A DNA stretch of 64,000 nt from Burkholderiales bacterium (GCA_020848075.1 JADLAV010000088.1:1-64000); one strand, 5' to 3'. Counted from the stretch's first letter, positions 33,578-42,538 are shown. A program made the numbers and translations. The notes: generated by a model not told the origin, from the letters alone.

Positions 33578-33649
33578 CTTCTACAAAGTATCCCCGAACG
33601 TCGCCGCTTCGAGGGGAACGAACCGCAAAGCGCGGGAAAGTTGTAGAAG
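33578..33649. repeat. CTTCTACAA motif and its inverted copy near the right att
   Basis: CTTCTACAA at 33578-33586 and TTGTAGAAG at 33641-33649 are inverted relative to each other, about 45-115 nt inside the right att copy. They match the tandem motif near the left end. Confidence 0.45.
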
Positions 33650-33692
33650 GCAATCGAGCGAAACGTCCTGAATTGCCAAGGATTGAACCCGT

Positions 33693-33752
33693 GACTCGAA
33701 ATCTGTTGTACGGTTTACCGTACCGGGGGTTCGAATCCCTCCCTCTCCGCCA
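33693..33752 (+). repeat. Right attachment repeat: partial tRNA-Ser copy
   Basis: 60 nt identical to positions 25980-26039. It starts at the anticodon arm and runs through the encoded CCA. The 5' half of the tRNA is missing, so this is not a functional tRNA. It marks the far end of the element. Confidence 0.85.
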
Positions 33753-33800
33753 AGATCAAGCTGTTGCGCGTGAGTTCGCAACGGCTTTCTAGCTAATCAC

Positions 33801-33830
33801 CTTCTCCAATCATCTCCAAAGTTCTCCAAT
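33801..33830 (+). repeat. Three tandem CTTCTCCAAT-like decamers
   Basis: CTTCTCCAAT, CATCTCCAAA, GTTCTCCAAT lie about 50 nt beyond the right att copy. The layout mirrors the CTTCTACAAT pair beside the intact tRNA. This suggests that a second, related element begins here. Confidence 0.45.
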
Positions 33831-33844
33831 TCGCGCGAGGCGCG

Positions 33845-33979
33845 ATGCGCGTTGTCGTTCGCGCTCAAGAACTTGTTGACGAGTGCCAGCAGACTAGCAA
33901 TCCGCCGTACGCGGGGACGTCATCGCTGGACTTCCCCGATTCGCCGGAGGGTCTGCGCAGTTTGCGTCCGTACCTTTGA
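33845..33979 (+). CDS. Possible 44-residue small protein or gene remnant
   Basis: Open frame from ATG 33845, beginning MRVVVRAQELVDECQQTS and ending RSLRPYL. Composition is protein-like rather than GC-shadow, but no family is recognised and no clear ribosome site is present. It could be the tail of a decayed gene of the second accessory segment. Confidence 0.25.
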   Translation: MRVVVRAQELVDECQQTSNPPYAGTSSLDFPDSPEGLRSLRPYL

Positions 33980-34004
33980 GGCCGGTCGGTCGGGTCTTGC
34001 GAGA

Positions 34005-34364
34005 ATGTCAGAATTGACATAGACTGCATCGGTCCGCGAACGCGATAAGCCGCTGGTCTGGCTGCACGGAGAGATCGAGACCCCGCCGATCTCCGCGGAC
34101 GCGCGGATCGAGGCCGGGGTTCTGCTGCGACGGCTCCAATGGGGCGAGCCGGTCGCGATGCCGCACTCGCGACCGATGCCGAGCGTCGGCAAGGCGTGTC
34201 ACGAGTCGCGTGTTCAGGATGCGAACCGGACCTGGCGGGTCGCCCACTTCGTCGAGCCGGAAGCGGTCGTGATCCTGGAGGTGTTCGCCAAGACGGCACA
34301 GCGAACACCGAAGGCGGTGCTGGAGCGGTGCAGGGTGCGATTGCGGCGGTACGTGTCGGTATGA
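34005..34364 (+). pseudogene. HigB/Gp49-family toxin with an in-frame amber stop
   Basis: ATG 34005 opens MSELT, then TAG at 34020-34022. The same frame then continues without interruption for 113 residues (TASVRERDKPLVWLHGEIETPP... RTPKAVLERCRVRLRRYV), a full phage Gp49-like toxin. No ATG, GTG or TTG lies between the amber codon and the conserved KPLVWLHGE start. A single CAG-to-TAG change would explain it. The only remaining ATG (34158) lacks the N-terminal third. The intact antitoxin follows. Confidence 0.75.
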
Positions 34365-34383
34365 CGTGAGCGGGGGTAGAGCG

Positions 34384-34713
34384 ATGAAGCGCGCAAGGCG
34401 CAGGCGATTGCATGCAGCCGGTTGGAAAACCGGCGATGCGAAGGATTTCTTGGGAATGAGTGACGAGGAGGCGCTGCTCGTCGAGTTGAAGCTCGCCCTT
34501 GTGACCGCGGTGAAGCGCTCGCGCCAGCGGCATGGCATGTCGCAGATGGACCTTGCGCAGCGCATGAGATCGAGCCAGTCGCGCGTGGCTAAGATCGAAG
34601 CCGGCGACGCGACCGTCTCGCTGGACCTGATCGTTCGGGCTTTGCTTGCGACGGGCGCATCGCGCCAGGAACTTCGGCGCGCATTCGGCGCGAAGGAGAA
34701 GCTGGCCGCGTAG
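34384..34713 (+). CDS. XRE-family antitoxin of the disrupted toxin
   Basis: 109 residues from ATG 34384, 19 nt after the toxin frame. N-terminal features are MKRARRRRLHAAGWKTGDAKDFLGMSDEEALLVELKLALV. A helix-turn-helix follows (MSQMDLAQRMRSSQSRVAKIEAGDATVSLDLIVRALLATG), typical of HigA-like antitoxins paired with Gp49 toxins. It is intact although its partner carries a stop codon. Confidence 0.85.
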   Translation: MKRARRRRLHAAGWKTGDAKDFLGMSDEEALLVELKLALVTAVKRSRQRHGMSQMDLAQRMRSSQSRVAKIEAGDATVSLDLIVRALLATGASRQELRRAFGAKEKLAA

Positions 34714-35129
34714 TCGAAATGGGCCGTCGCCGAGCGCTCGCCTCCCGGCGCGCCTTCCGAGTTTTCAAGGGGCGGCTCGCAAGACTTCACGCGTAAGGTG
34801 GCGAGGCCGGCCGACGACGCGCGCCGAAAGAGCCGCAGAGGGCGACCGTTCGCGTAACGTATCCCGGCGGAATCCCAAGCGCGCAACGAAAAGAGCAGCC
34901 TCAGGCCGAGGGCTGGGTAGCGCGCAAGACTCGGCCGCGACACCTGCCGGCAACGATCTGCGTGACGCGGGTGGGACTTAGGATGAGCCTGAGCGAACGG
35001 GCGCGAACACTCATCGGCCCGGTCTTGCCAGCAAGCGGCGTCCGTGACGATCGTGTCCTTGCGTCCAGTGCCGTACGCGGCATACAGGGCCGAAGGTACA
35101 GTCCGTGCTCTTCGCGGACGTCGGGAGAC
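34714..35129. other. Gap without a recognisable gene
   Basis: 416 nt between the antitoxin and the DUF169 gene. Short frames exist but none has a start, length or composition that supports a gene. No repeat or tRNA seen. Confidence 0.5.
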
Positions 35130-35924
35130 TCAGTCCTTCCCGGTAGATGAATAGCTAGCACCCATGCCTGGGCGCGCGTCGTTCTGGATTCCGTAGGGAG
35201 GGATCGGGTAGCGTAGTCCGTTCGCCGCGAGGGCACGCAACCCGTCAATCGCTGGTTGCAGGAAGCGTGGTGGCAGGACCAGAAGCATCTCGTCGTCAGG
35301 AACGCCCCCGTAACGCCGTTCCGCATAGCATGGCAGGGAGAGGCTAGGCTCGCCGGTGGTCAAGGCGCGTCCCCATGAGTCGGCGCATGCGCTCTCACCG
35401 ACGACGCTCCAGTCGAAGCGCCGATAACCACGCCACTGCAGTCCATTTATCAAAATGATCATCTGCCCAGGGGTTGCGTAGATCAGGCAGATGTCGGGTG
35501 GATCAAGGCGTCCGGACGCGAGGGGTGCTACCGCCATCGCCCGGTACCTTCCATGCGGCACTGTCGCCAGAGCTTTCTGACGCTCCGCCGCGTCTTCCGG
35601 CGTCGCATGCCAGATGCCGACGTAGCGGTTTCCGCTCAGCCACTCTGGGCTTCGCGGCGACAATCCGATGATCGCGCGGCACTGGTCGCCGACCAGATCG
35701 TCCGCCGTGATACCTACCGTCCAGTTCAACCGCGCAGCCATTCCGACAATCTGGTCGGTGGTGTGGATCGCGCGGGGACGCCGGATCTTCGGTATCGATT
35801 CCATGTCCTCGATGCGCTCGAACAATTTCATGCCTGTGATCGTCGTCTTCAGGCGCAGTAGCGACATGAGCGCTTCGACCTGTTCACTCCAAGCCTGGCT
35901 GCGTGTCCCGGGAGCTGTGTCCAT
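35130..35924 (-). CDS. DUF169 family protein
   Basis: 264 residues from ATG 35924 (MDTAPGTRSQAWSEQVEALMSLLRLKTTITGMKL). Recognisable DUF169 features include the N-terminal KLFERIEDMESIPKIRRP and central VGIWHATPEDAAERQKALATVP and PLASGRLDPPDICLIYATPGQM stretches. The family's function is not established to my knowledge; members turn up beside anaerobic and catabolic genes. TATAGT lies upstream on the reverse strand near 36030. Gene is divergent from the LysR remnant. Confidence 0.7.
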   Translation of the reverse strand: MDTAPGTRSQAWSEQVEALMSLLRLKTTITGMKLFERIEDMESIPKIRRPRAIHTTDQIVGMAARLNWTVGITADDLVGDQCRAIIGLSPRSPEWLSGNRYVGIWHATPEDAAERQKALATVPHGRYRAMAVAPLASGRLDPPDICLIYATPGQMIILINGLQWRGYRRFDWSVVGESACADSWGRALTTGEPSLSLPCYAERRYGGVPDDEMLLVLPPRFLQPAIDGLRALAANGLRYPIPPYGIQNDARPGMGASYSSTGKD

Positions 35925-36160
35925 GCGAGTACCTGTTGCCCGTCCGCGTGTGATGTGCCGTCCGCCGCTCTCTCGCTGCCATCCGCCCGCGTGAGCAAGA
36001 GCGAGACCATAAGGAAGCTGCAACTATACGACATGGGTGGAGGATCGGTGCGATTTCTTGGCGAGAGAGCGATAGCGCATTCGCATCGGGAGCAGGTACG
36101 TGGCGTTGTGACGAGAGCATCGGTTCGGTGCAGTGAGAATCTCTGCCGTCTGGGCGCAGC

Positions 36161-36548
36161 GTGCGCATCTCCGCGCTCGGCTCGCTACCGCTCGTGCTCC
36201 GGGGCGCGCCGCACGATCTGCGATCGCTGCTGGACCAAGCCTTCGCGCGAGCGCGAGTCGCGCCGAGCGTAGTTGCCGAGAGCGACGGCCTGGCGACCCT
36301 GATGGACCTCGTCACCGGTAGACTCGCAGCATCGATCCAGCCCGGCGCGGCGGTCGCGAGGCTGGCTGAGGGCAGAGTCGTAGCGGTGCCAGTAGGCGAC
36401 GCTCGTGCGAGGCGACCCCTCTTGCTAGGTGGTCAGCCTGAGTGACGCCGAGCTTTCGCCGGCGCGCCCCGCGACCCGCACGGTGATGGCCGAGGTCGCC
36501 CGCAGGCTGGTTCGCGAGCAGATGTGGGTCGGCGCCAATCTTCACTAA
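36161..36548 (+). pseudogene. Truncated, frameshifted LysR regulator (tcuR remnant?)
   Basis: Frame 36161-36445 matches the effector-binding domain of LysR regulators (LPLVLRGAPHDLRSLLDQAF, ATLMDLVTGRLAASIQPGAAVARL). After about 36430 the family's C-terminus continues in another frame (SLSDAELSPARPATRT... ARRLVREQMWVGANLH) to TAA at 36546-36548. The N-terminal helix-turn-helix is missing. It lies 92 nt upstream of tcuA in the same direction; TcuR of Salmonella is a LysR regulator of tcuABC, so this is probably its remnant. Confidence 0.75.
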
Positions 36549-36640
36549 TCGTGAAACGGATTTGAGCGCAGGCGGCTTCCGGCCGCGCCTCGTCGGCCTC
36601 ATACTCTTTCTTGTCGTGGCGGATTTCTAGGGCTGATGCC

Positions 36641-38068
36641 TTGACAGATGGTGTGGACGTACTGGTGATCGGGGGCGGCAACGCCGCGTTGTGCGCCGCC
36701 CTGACGGCGCGCGAAGCAGGCGCGAGAGTTCTGCTGCTCGAGGCAGCGCCGCGCGCATGGCGGGGCGGCAACTCCGCGCACGTCCGTAACATCCGTTGCA
36801 TGCACGACGCCCCGCAGGACGTACTCGTCGAGGCCTATCCCGAAGAGGAGTTCTGGCAGGACCTGCTGAAAGTGACCGGGGGTCTGACCGACGAGACGCT
36901 GGCGCGGATTGCGATTCGTGCATCGGCGACCTGCCGACCCTGGCTGGTCAGACACGGCGCGCGCTTCCAGCCATCGCTGACCGGTGCGTTGCACACGGCC
37001 CGCACGAACGCGTTCTTCCTGGGTGGCGGTAAAGCGATGCTCAACGCCTATTATCGCAGTGCGCAGCGCCTTGGCGTCAGGGTACGATACGAAGCGCCGG
37101 TTGAGAGGATCGACGTGCAGAACAGGCGATTCGTGGCCGCGTGGGTGCGCGACGAGCGCTTCGTCGCGCGCGCCTGCGTGCTCGCCGCGGGTGGCTTCGA
37201 GTCGAACCGGGAGTGGCTGCGGGAGGCCTGGGGTCGCAATCAATGGGGTGAGTACCCGGGCGACAATTTCCTGATCCGCGGCACCCGGTTCAACACCGGT
37301 GCATTGCTCGCCTTCATGCTTGACATCGGGGCAGACCGGATCGGCGATCCGTCGCAATCGCACATGGTGGCGATCGATGCGCGTGCGCCGTTGTACGACG
37401 GCGGCATTTGCACCCGTATCGATTGCGTCTCACTTGGCGTCGTCGTTAATCGCGATGCCGAGCGCTTCTACGATGAAGGGGAGGACTTCTGGCCGAAGCG
37501 GTATGCGATCTGGGGCCGCCTGGTGGCCCAGCAGCGCGGGCAGATCGCTCATTCGATCATCGACGCGAAGGCAGTTGGAAGATTCATGCCGCCGGTGTTT
37601 CCCGGCGTCAGGGCCGACACGCTCGCCGGGTTGGCGCGTGAGTTACACCTTGACGAGGCGCGGCTGGTTGCCACGGTTGAGCAGTTCAACGCGGCATGTC
37701 GAGGCGGGAAGTTCGACCACACAGTGTTGGACGATTGTCGCACCGAAGGCATCGCGCCCTCGAAGTCGCACTGGGCGCGGCCGATCGACACACCGCCGTT
37801 CTTCGGCTACACCGTACGCCCCGGCGTGACGTTCACGTACCTCGGACTCAAGACCGGGGAAGACTCCGCAGTGCGCTTCGGCGGCGTTCCGAGCGACAAC
37901 CTGTTTGTCGCGGGAGAAATGATGGCCGGTAACGTGCTTGGCATGGGATACGCCGCGGGCGTAGGCATGACCATCGGGACTGCATTCGGCCGCATCGCCG
38001 GCGCACGCGCGGCGGCCGCCGCGAAGGGAGGAGGGACGAAAAAGGAGCTTGAGGATGTCGCCGCTTGA
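36641..38068 (+). CDS. tcuA: FAD-dependent tricarballylate dehydrogenase TcuA
   Basis: 475 residues from TTG 36641 ([21 protein letters not shown]); TTG 36611 is an alternative. The N-terminal FAD motif is [17 protein letters not shown], followed by [33 protein letters not shown] and the C-terminal [34 protein letters not shown]. Salmonella TcuA oxidises tricarballylate to cis-aconitate. The whole sequence fits that family closely. It overlaps tcuB by 14 nt. No tcuC transporter is adjacent, so the real substrate may differ. Confidence 0.87.
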   Translation: MTDGVDVLVIGGGNAALCAALTAREAGARVLLLEAAPRAWRGGNSAHVRNIRCMHDAPQDVLVEAYPEEEFWQDLLKVTGGLTDETLARIAIRASATCRPWLVRHGARFQPSLTGALHTARTNAFFLGGGKAMLNAYYRSAQRLGVRVRYEAPVERIDVQNRRFVAAWVRDERFVARACVLAAGGFESNREWLREAWGRNQWGEYPGDNFLIRGTRFNTGALLAFMLDIGADRIGDPSQSHMVAIDARAPLYDGGICTRIDCVSLGVVVNRDAERFYDEGEDFWPKRYAIWGRLVAQQRGQIAHSIIDAKAVGRFMPPVFPGVRADTLAGLARELHLDEARLVATVEQFNAACRGGKFDHTVLDDCRTEGIAPSKSHWARPIDTPPFFGYTVRPGVTFTYLGLKTGEDSAVRFGGVPSDNLFVAGEMMAGNVLGMGYAAGVGMTIGTAFGRIAGARAAAAAKGGGTKKELEDVAA

Positions 38069-39167
38069 CATGCAGGTCGAGGAGACCGAGGCGGCGCGGG
38101 TGCTGGGTATCTGCAATGCGTGCCGCTATTGCGAGGGGTTCTGCGCGGTCTTTCCGGCGACGTTCCGCCGGCTCGAGTTCGGCCCGAAGGACGTACACTT
38201 TCTTGCCAATCTATGCCACCAATGCGGTGCCTGTCTGCACGCATGCCAGTACGCACCTCCGCACGAGTTCAGCCTGAACGTTCCCCGGGCGATGGCGCGC
38301 GTGCGCGTGAAGACCTGGTCCGAATTCGCCTGGCCGCCGGCGCTGGGTCGACTCTACCGGCGTAACGGGTTGGTGTTGTCGCTGGCGCTCGCGGCGACGG
38401 TCGCAGCGTTTCTGGCCTTGGTGATGGCTTCATCAGGTTCGCTCTGGATCGTCCCCGATGGCGGGTTCTACGCGGTTGTTTCGCATGAAGCGATGGTCGG
38501 GCTGTTCGCTCCAGTGTTCGGCTGGGCCGTTGTTGCGCTGACGATCGGCGTTATGCGCTTCTGGCGGAGTAACCCGCCAGGTCCATCGTCAGCGGCGGCA
38601 ATGCGCGAAGCTACCGCGGACGTTCTGAGCCTGGCGTATCTCGGCGGCGGCCATGGTGAGGGGTGCAACAACAGCGACGATGCGTTCAGCCTTGCCCGGC
38701 GCCGCTTTCACCACGCGACGTTCTACGGTTTCATGCTGTGTTTCGCGGCCACTTCGGTCGCGACGCTCTATCACTACGTCGGTGGCATGCCGGCACCGTA
38801 CGGTTTCGCAAGCCTGCCGAAAATTCTGGGCATGAGCGGCGGTGTGCTCCTTGTAGGCGGCACCGCCGGACTGTTTTGGCTGAACCTGACGCGCGACCCC
38901 CTGCAGGGTGCTCCCGAACGAAAATCGATGGATCTCGGGTTCGTCGCGTTGCTGGGGTTGACGGCCGCAAGCGGGCTTGCGCTCGCCCTGCTGGGTCGTC
39001 TGATAGCACTTCCTTTGCTGCTCGCCCTGCACCTGGGGGCTGTCATGGCGCTGTTCGCCACGATGCCGTACAGCAAGTTCGCCCATGGCGTTTATCGCGG
39101 TGCAGCCTTGGTGCGGTGGGCGGTCGAAAAGCGCCGACCCAATGAAGTGATACTGGCCGACGAATGA
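38055..39167 (+). CDS. tcuB: Tricarballylate utilisation iron-sulfur membrane protein TcuB
   Basis: 370 residues from ATG 38055, behind AAGGAG. Two cysteine clusters near the N-terminus ([11 protein letters not shown] and [11 protein letters not shown]) would bind 4Fe-4S centres. About six hydrophobic segments follow from residue 100 on. TcuB re-oxidises the TcuA flavin and passes electrons into the membrane quinone pool. It ends 6 nt from the convergent livF-type gene. Confidence 0.87.
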   Translation: MSPLDMQVEETEAARVLGICNACRYCEGFCAVFPATFRRLEFGPKDVHFLANLCHQCGACLHACQYAPPHEFSLNVPRAMARVRVKTWSEFAWPPALGRLYRRNGLVLSLALAATVAAFLALVMASSGSLWIVPDGGFYAVVSHEAMVGLFAPVFGWAVVALTIGVMRFWRSNPPGPSSAAAMREATADVLSLAYLGGGHGEGCNNSDDAFSLARRRFHHATFYGFMLCFAATSVATLYHYVGGMPAPYGFASLPKILGMSGGVLLVGGTAGLFWLNLTRDPLQGAPERKSMDLGFVALLGLTAASGLALALLGRLIALPLLLALHLGAVMALFATMPYSKFAHGVYRGAALVRWAVEKRRPNEVILADE

Positions 39168-39173
39168 TTCCGG

Positions 39174-39962
39174 CTACACCGGCGCACGGGATCCGGCATT
39201 CAGCGATGATCCAGCCGACTCGCTATCGTGCTTGATCGGCTCGGAGCGCGACTTGTCACCGAGATAGAGTTCCGCGACATAAGGGTTTTGCAGCAACTCT
39301 GAACTAGGACCTTTCAGTGCTAGCCGACCCGTTTCGAATACGTAGGCATCGTGCGACAGACGCAGCGCGAGCCGCGCATTTTGTTCGACCAGGACGATCG
39401 TTAGCCCTTCGCGATTGATAGTAGTGATGATGGAGGCGAGTTGCGAGACGATGAGCGGCGCGAGACCAAGTGACGGTTCATCGAGCAGCAACAGGCTCGG
39501 GCGGGACATGAGTGCCCGACCGATAGCGACCATTTGCTGCTCGCCGCCGGACAAGCTGCCAGCCAACTGCTGGACTCTGGGCTGCAGGCGTGGAAAGTAG
39601 CCGAACACCTTGTCGATGTCGCTCCGGAAGCTCGCGTCGCGGCGCCGCAAGTAGCCCCCGATACACAGGTTCTCAAAGACCGTCAGATCGGGAAAGAGCC
39701 GTCGGCCCTCCGGGGATAGGGCTATGCCGCGTGCCGCAGCTTCGCAGGCGTTAATGTTCGTTATGTCCCGTCCGTCGAGGACTACTTTTCCTGACCGCGC
39801 TGGGACAAGCCCTACCAGACACTTGAGAAAAGAGGATTTCCCCGCACCATTGGCACCCAGGATACACGCGACCGTACCCGTCTTCACGGACACGTCCATG
39901 TTTTCCACTGCCACGGCGTTACCGTAGGTAACGGTCAGCCCATGTGTCTCCAGCCTATTCAT
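39174..39962 (-). CDS. livF: Branched-chain-amino-acid-type ABC transporter ATPase (LivF-like)
   Basis: 262 residues. Walker A GANGAGKSS, signature LSGGEQQMV, Walker B LLLLDEPSLGLAP, and the LivF-typical SPEGRRLFPDLTVFENL. A 25-residue C-terminal tail (DKSRSEPIKHDSESAGSSLN) is extra. It energises uptake with the LivG-like partner, which it overlaps by 8 nt. The substrate is probably a carboxylate or amide rather than leucine, judged by the neighbours. Confidence 0.9.
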   Translation of the reverse strand: MNRLETHGLTVTYGNAVAVENMDVSVKTGTVACILGANGAGKSSFLKCLVGLVPARSGKVVLDGRDITNINACEAAARGIALSPEGRRLFPDLTVFENLCIGGYLRRRDASFRSDIDKVFGYFPRLQPRVQQLAGSLSGGEQQMVAIGRALMSRPSLLLLDEPSLGLAPLIVSQLASIITTINREGLTIVLVEQNARLALRLSHDAYVFETGRLALKGPSSELLQNPYVAELYLGDKSRSEPIKHDSESAGSSLNAGSRAPV

Positions 39963-40725
39963 GGTCTACACCCAAGTAGGCATCGATCACTTCAGGATGG
40001 CGCACAATCCTCTCCGGAATGTCGATCGCGATCGCCTTTCCGTAGTTCAATGCAAGAATGCGATCACATACCGCGGTGACCATCTTCATGTCGTGTTCAA
40101 CCAGGACGACATCGATTTCGCGCTTGTCACGGATCTGGGTGACGAGTTCGCCCATCGCAACCGTCTCGGTTGGATTCAGACCGGCGGCGGGTTCGTCCAT
40201 GAGCAGCTGTAGCGGGCGCCGCGCGAGTGCAATCACTACCCCCAGCATCTTCTGTTTTCCATAAGGCAACGTACCCGCGATCCTAGTTGCCAGATCCGAC
40301 AGCCCCGAGAATTCGAGCAATTCGGCCACCGTCTCCTTCGCCGTGCGCTTCCCGTTGGCTACGACGCCGGGCCGAAAAAACCAGCTCGGCTTCCCGATGC
40401 AGCCGAACATGCTACCCCGCCGGATGTTTTCGTATACGGTTTCGTTCTTGAAAACGGTGGCCGACTGAAAGGTGCGGATCAGGCCGCGCTGTGAGATCGT
40501 GTCCGTGGACAGCCCGGTTATCGCCTCGCCGCAAAACCGCACCTTGCCCGCGGAAGCTGGAAGCACCCCGGTAATCACGTTGAAGAGGGTTGTCTTGCCC
40601 GATCCGTTGGGCCCGATGACGCCAAGGATCTCTCCGCGTCTCGTCTCGAAAGACAGGTTGCTGATGGCGTTGACGCCGCCGAAGGCCTTCGTCAGTGTCG
40701 CGACTTCGAGAACGACATCGTTCAA
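39955..40725 (-). CDS. livG: Branched-chain-amino-acid-type ABC transporter ATPase (LivG-like)
   Basis: 256 residues from a TTG that overlaps the permease stop by 4 nt. Walker A GPNGSGKTTLFNVITG, the LivG-specific IRTFQSATVFKNETVYENI, and Walker B LLMDEPAAGLNPTET are present. The usual LSGG signature is altered: the segment reads LPYGKQKMLGVVIAL. This variant (PYGxQ) is common in LivG proteins. It pairs with LivF on the cytoplasmic face. Confidence 0.9.
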   Translation of the reverse strand: MNDVVLEVATLTKAFGGVNAISNLSFETRRGEILGVIGPNGSGKTTLFNVITGVLPASAGKVRFCGEAITGLSTDTISQRGLIRTFQSATVFKNETVYENIRRGSMFGCIGKPSWFFRPGVVANGKRTAKETVAELLEFSGLSDLATRIAGTLPYGKQKMLGVVIALARRPLQLLMDEPAAGLNPTETVAMGELVTQIRDKREIDVVLVEHDMKMVTAVCDRILALNYGKAIAIDIPERIVRHPEVIDAYLGVDHE

Positions 40726-41666
40726 CGCGAGAGCTCCCTTCTCGCCAAGTGCCCCTTGAGTTTGCTGAATAACCCATGCATGCCATCGGGCATGAACAAG
40801 AGGAAAAGAATCAGCACGATGCCGTACAGCAACATCTGGTACTGCTTCGCGTCGCGCAGCAGTTCAGGCAGTGGCACCAACAGCAACGCTCCGAGAACCG
40901 CGCCGATCGGTTGGGCGATTCCGCCGATTACGTTCATCATCACCAAGTTGACAGGTACCCAGAAGCCGTAATCTTCTGGCGTCACCAGCGTCAGGTAGTG
41001 ACCGTAGAGAGCGCCGCCCATGCCAGCGAGGAACGCGCTGACGCAGAACGTAAGAAGCCGGTACCGGCGCGAGTCTATGCCCAGTGAGCGCGTAAGCGCC
41101 TCGTCTTCGTCCAGTGAAGTGATCACGGCACCAAGCTCCGTGCCGTAAATCGTTCGCACCAACGCAAACGCAAATGCGGCCAGCCCCAGCGATAGCAGGT
41201 AAAAGCCTTCGCGACTGCCAATCGCGTAGCCGAACAGACTAGGAGGCGGCACTCCAGGCAAGCCGCCGCTGCCGCCGAAGAGGCTCACCCATTCAATGAA
41301 GGTCAAGACAATGATCTCACCGAACGCAAAGGTCAGCAGGACGAAGTACACGCCGCGAATGCGTAGGAAAAGTGATCCCACCAGCAAGGCTAGTAGGGCA
41401 ACGCCGAGCGCCGCGGCAAGGAACGCGACCGTGAACGGCAGGTCCAGACGCATCATCATCAGTGCCGAGCCATAGGCGCCGAGCCCCATGAACGCACCGT
41501 GTGCGAAGGAGATCTGTCCAATGCGCAGCATCAGGTTCATGCTCAGCGCAAGCGTAGTGTAGATCCCGATCATCACTCCGATGTGCGTGAGGAAGGGTGG
41601 CAAGACGAAAAAGGGCGCCACGGCGAGAAGCGCCAGAATCACGACGTATTTCCAGACGAATTTCAT
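40722..41666 (-). CDS. livM: ABC transporter permease (LivM-like)
   Basis: 314 residues with about nine hydrophobic segments. The LivM family features GQISFAHGAFMGLGAYGSA, LFLRIRGVYFVLLTFAFGEI and the cytoplasmic coupling stretch DEDEALTRSLGIDSRRYRLL are visible. It forms the inner-membrane channel with the LivH-like permease. livH lies 2 nt upstream and livG overlaps downstream. Confidence 0.9.
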   Translation of the reverse strand: MKFVWKYVVILALLAVAPFFVLPPFLTHIGVMIGIYTTLALSMNLMLRIGQISFAHGAFMGLGAYGSALMMMRLDLPFTVAFLAAALGVALLALLVGSLFLRIRGVYFVLLTFAFGEIIVLTFIEWVSLFGGSGGLPGVPPPSLFGYAIGSREGFYLLSLGLAAFAFALVRTIYGTELGAVITSLDEDEALTRSLGIDSRRYRLLTFCVSAFLAGMGGALYGHYLTLVTPEDYGFWVPVNLVMMNVIGGIAQPIGAVLGALLLVPLPELLRDAKQYQMLLYGIVLILFLLFMPDGMHGLFSKLKGHLARRELSR

Positions 41667-41668
41667 CG

Positions 41669-42538
41669 TCAGCGTGCGAGCAGTCCGGTCGGCTTGAAGA
41701 GCAGGATCAGTACGACGATTCCGAAACAGACCATCGTGGCTACGGTAGTGTTGACCAGAGTGGCGAACAGCGACTCCAGCAGACCCAGAATGATGCCACC
41801 GAGCACTGCCCCCGGAACGCTGCCCAGGCCGCCAAGGATCACTACGATGAAAGCCTTCAGCATGGGCTGGGCGCCCATATAAGGGTGGATAGTGTAGATG
41901 GGGGCCATTAGAGCCCCGGCAAAACCCGCCAACATGGCACCGATGCCGAAGGCGAGGGGATGGATGATCTTCGGGCGCACGCCGTAGATCGACGCGATGT
42001 CTTCGTCCTGCACCACGGCCCGCATCGCGAGTCCCGTCTTCGTGTAGCGCATGAAGACGTAGAACGCCAGGAGCACCACCAACGCGCTTGCCCCCACGGC
42101 AACGCGATCGCGCGGAATCACCATCGGACCGACGTCGAATACGCCGGTAATCGGCCGCGGCACGGACAGGTCGTTCGGGCCGAATAGAATGAATGCCACA
42201 GCCTGGAGCGTGATCGAGACGGCCAAGGCCATGATCATTCCCTGTAGTTCACGGCCGACGAAGGGCCGGAACAGCGCGCGCTCCAGAATCGCGCCGAACA
42301 CGCCCAGCGCCAGTGCAGACAGTACTACCACCAAATAGTAGTTCCAGCCCAGCGAGCCGACGAGTGCATACACCAAGAACGCCGCGATCATGTACATCTC
42401 GCCGTGCGCGAAATTGACCACGCGCATGATGCCGAAGATGAGCGTGAAGCCCAATGCCATCAATATGTAGACCAGTGATGACATCAGGCCGTTCACGACG
42501 ATCTGTAATGCGAATTCCAAGATCGCCTGTCTCGTCAA
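41669..42538 (-). CDS. livH: ABC transporter permease (LivH-like)
   Basis: 289 residues from TTG 42538; an in-frame TTG seven codons later is possible. The family start MALGFTLIFGIMRVVNFAHGEMYMIAA and RALFRPFVGRELQGMIMALAVS are clear, with about eight membrane segments and the EAA-like loop VVQDEDIASIYGVRPK. It is the second channel subunit, 52 nt after the binding-protein gene. Confidence 0.9.
   Translation of the reverse strand: MTRQAILEFALQIVVNGLMSSLVYILMALGFTLIFGIMRVVNFAHGEMYMIAAFLVYALVGSLGWNYYLVVVLSALALGVFGAILERALFRPFVGRELQGMIMALAVSITLQAVAFILFGPNDLSVPRPITGVFDVGPMVIPRDRVAVGASALVVLLAFYVFMRYTKTGLAMRAVVQDEDIASIYGVRPKIIHPLAFGIGAMLAGFAGALMAPIYTIHPYMGAQPMLKAFIVVILGGLGSVPGAVLGGIILGLLESLFATLVNTTVATMVCFGIVVLILLFKPTGLLAR

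Larger units (their letters stand above)
26040..33752. mobile_element. tRNA-Ser-integrated element lacking a recombinase
   Basis: About 7.7 kb bounded by 60-bp direct repeats of the tRNA-Ser 3' end. Contents: a RES/Xre pair, an HTH gene, a SNF2 helicase, a SWIM protein with a CcbP-like extension, and a HigBA-type pair. No integrase, excisionase or conjugation gene is visible. It therefore resembles a cis-mobilisable element or a decayed island. What is seen is the repeat and the contents; mobility is inference. Confidence 0.75.

Noticed and set aside
31899-33640. Similar stretches near 31905 and 33600 (GTCGC-GCTTCGA-GGGGA...CGAACCG) as a repeat pair
   Set aside because: Match is short with gaps; it could be chance in GC-rich DNA.
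33693-33752. Second tRNA-Ser gene
   Set aside because: Only the 3' 60 nt are present; acceptor 5' strand and D-arm are missing.
33556-33792. Frames on both strands crossing the right tRNA fragment
   Set aside because: They translate tRNA sequence; such frames are common artefacts at att sites.
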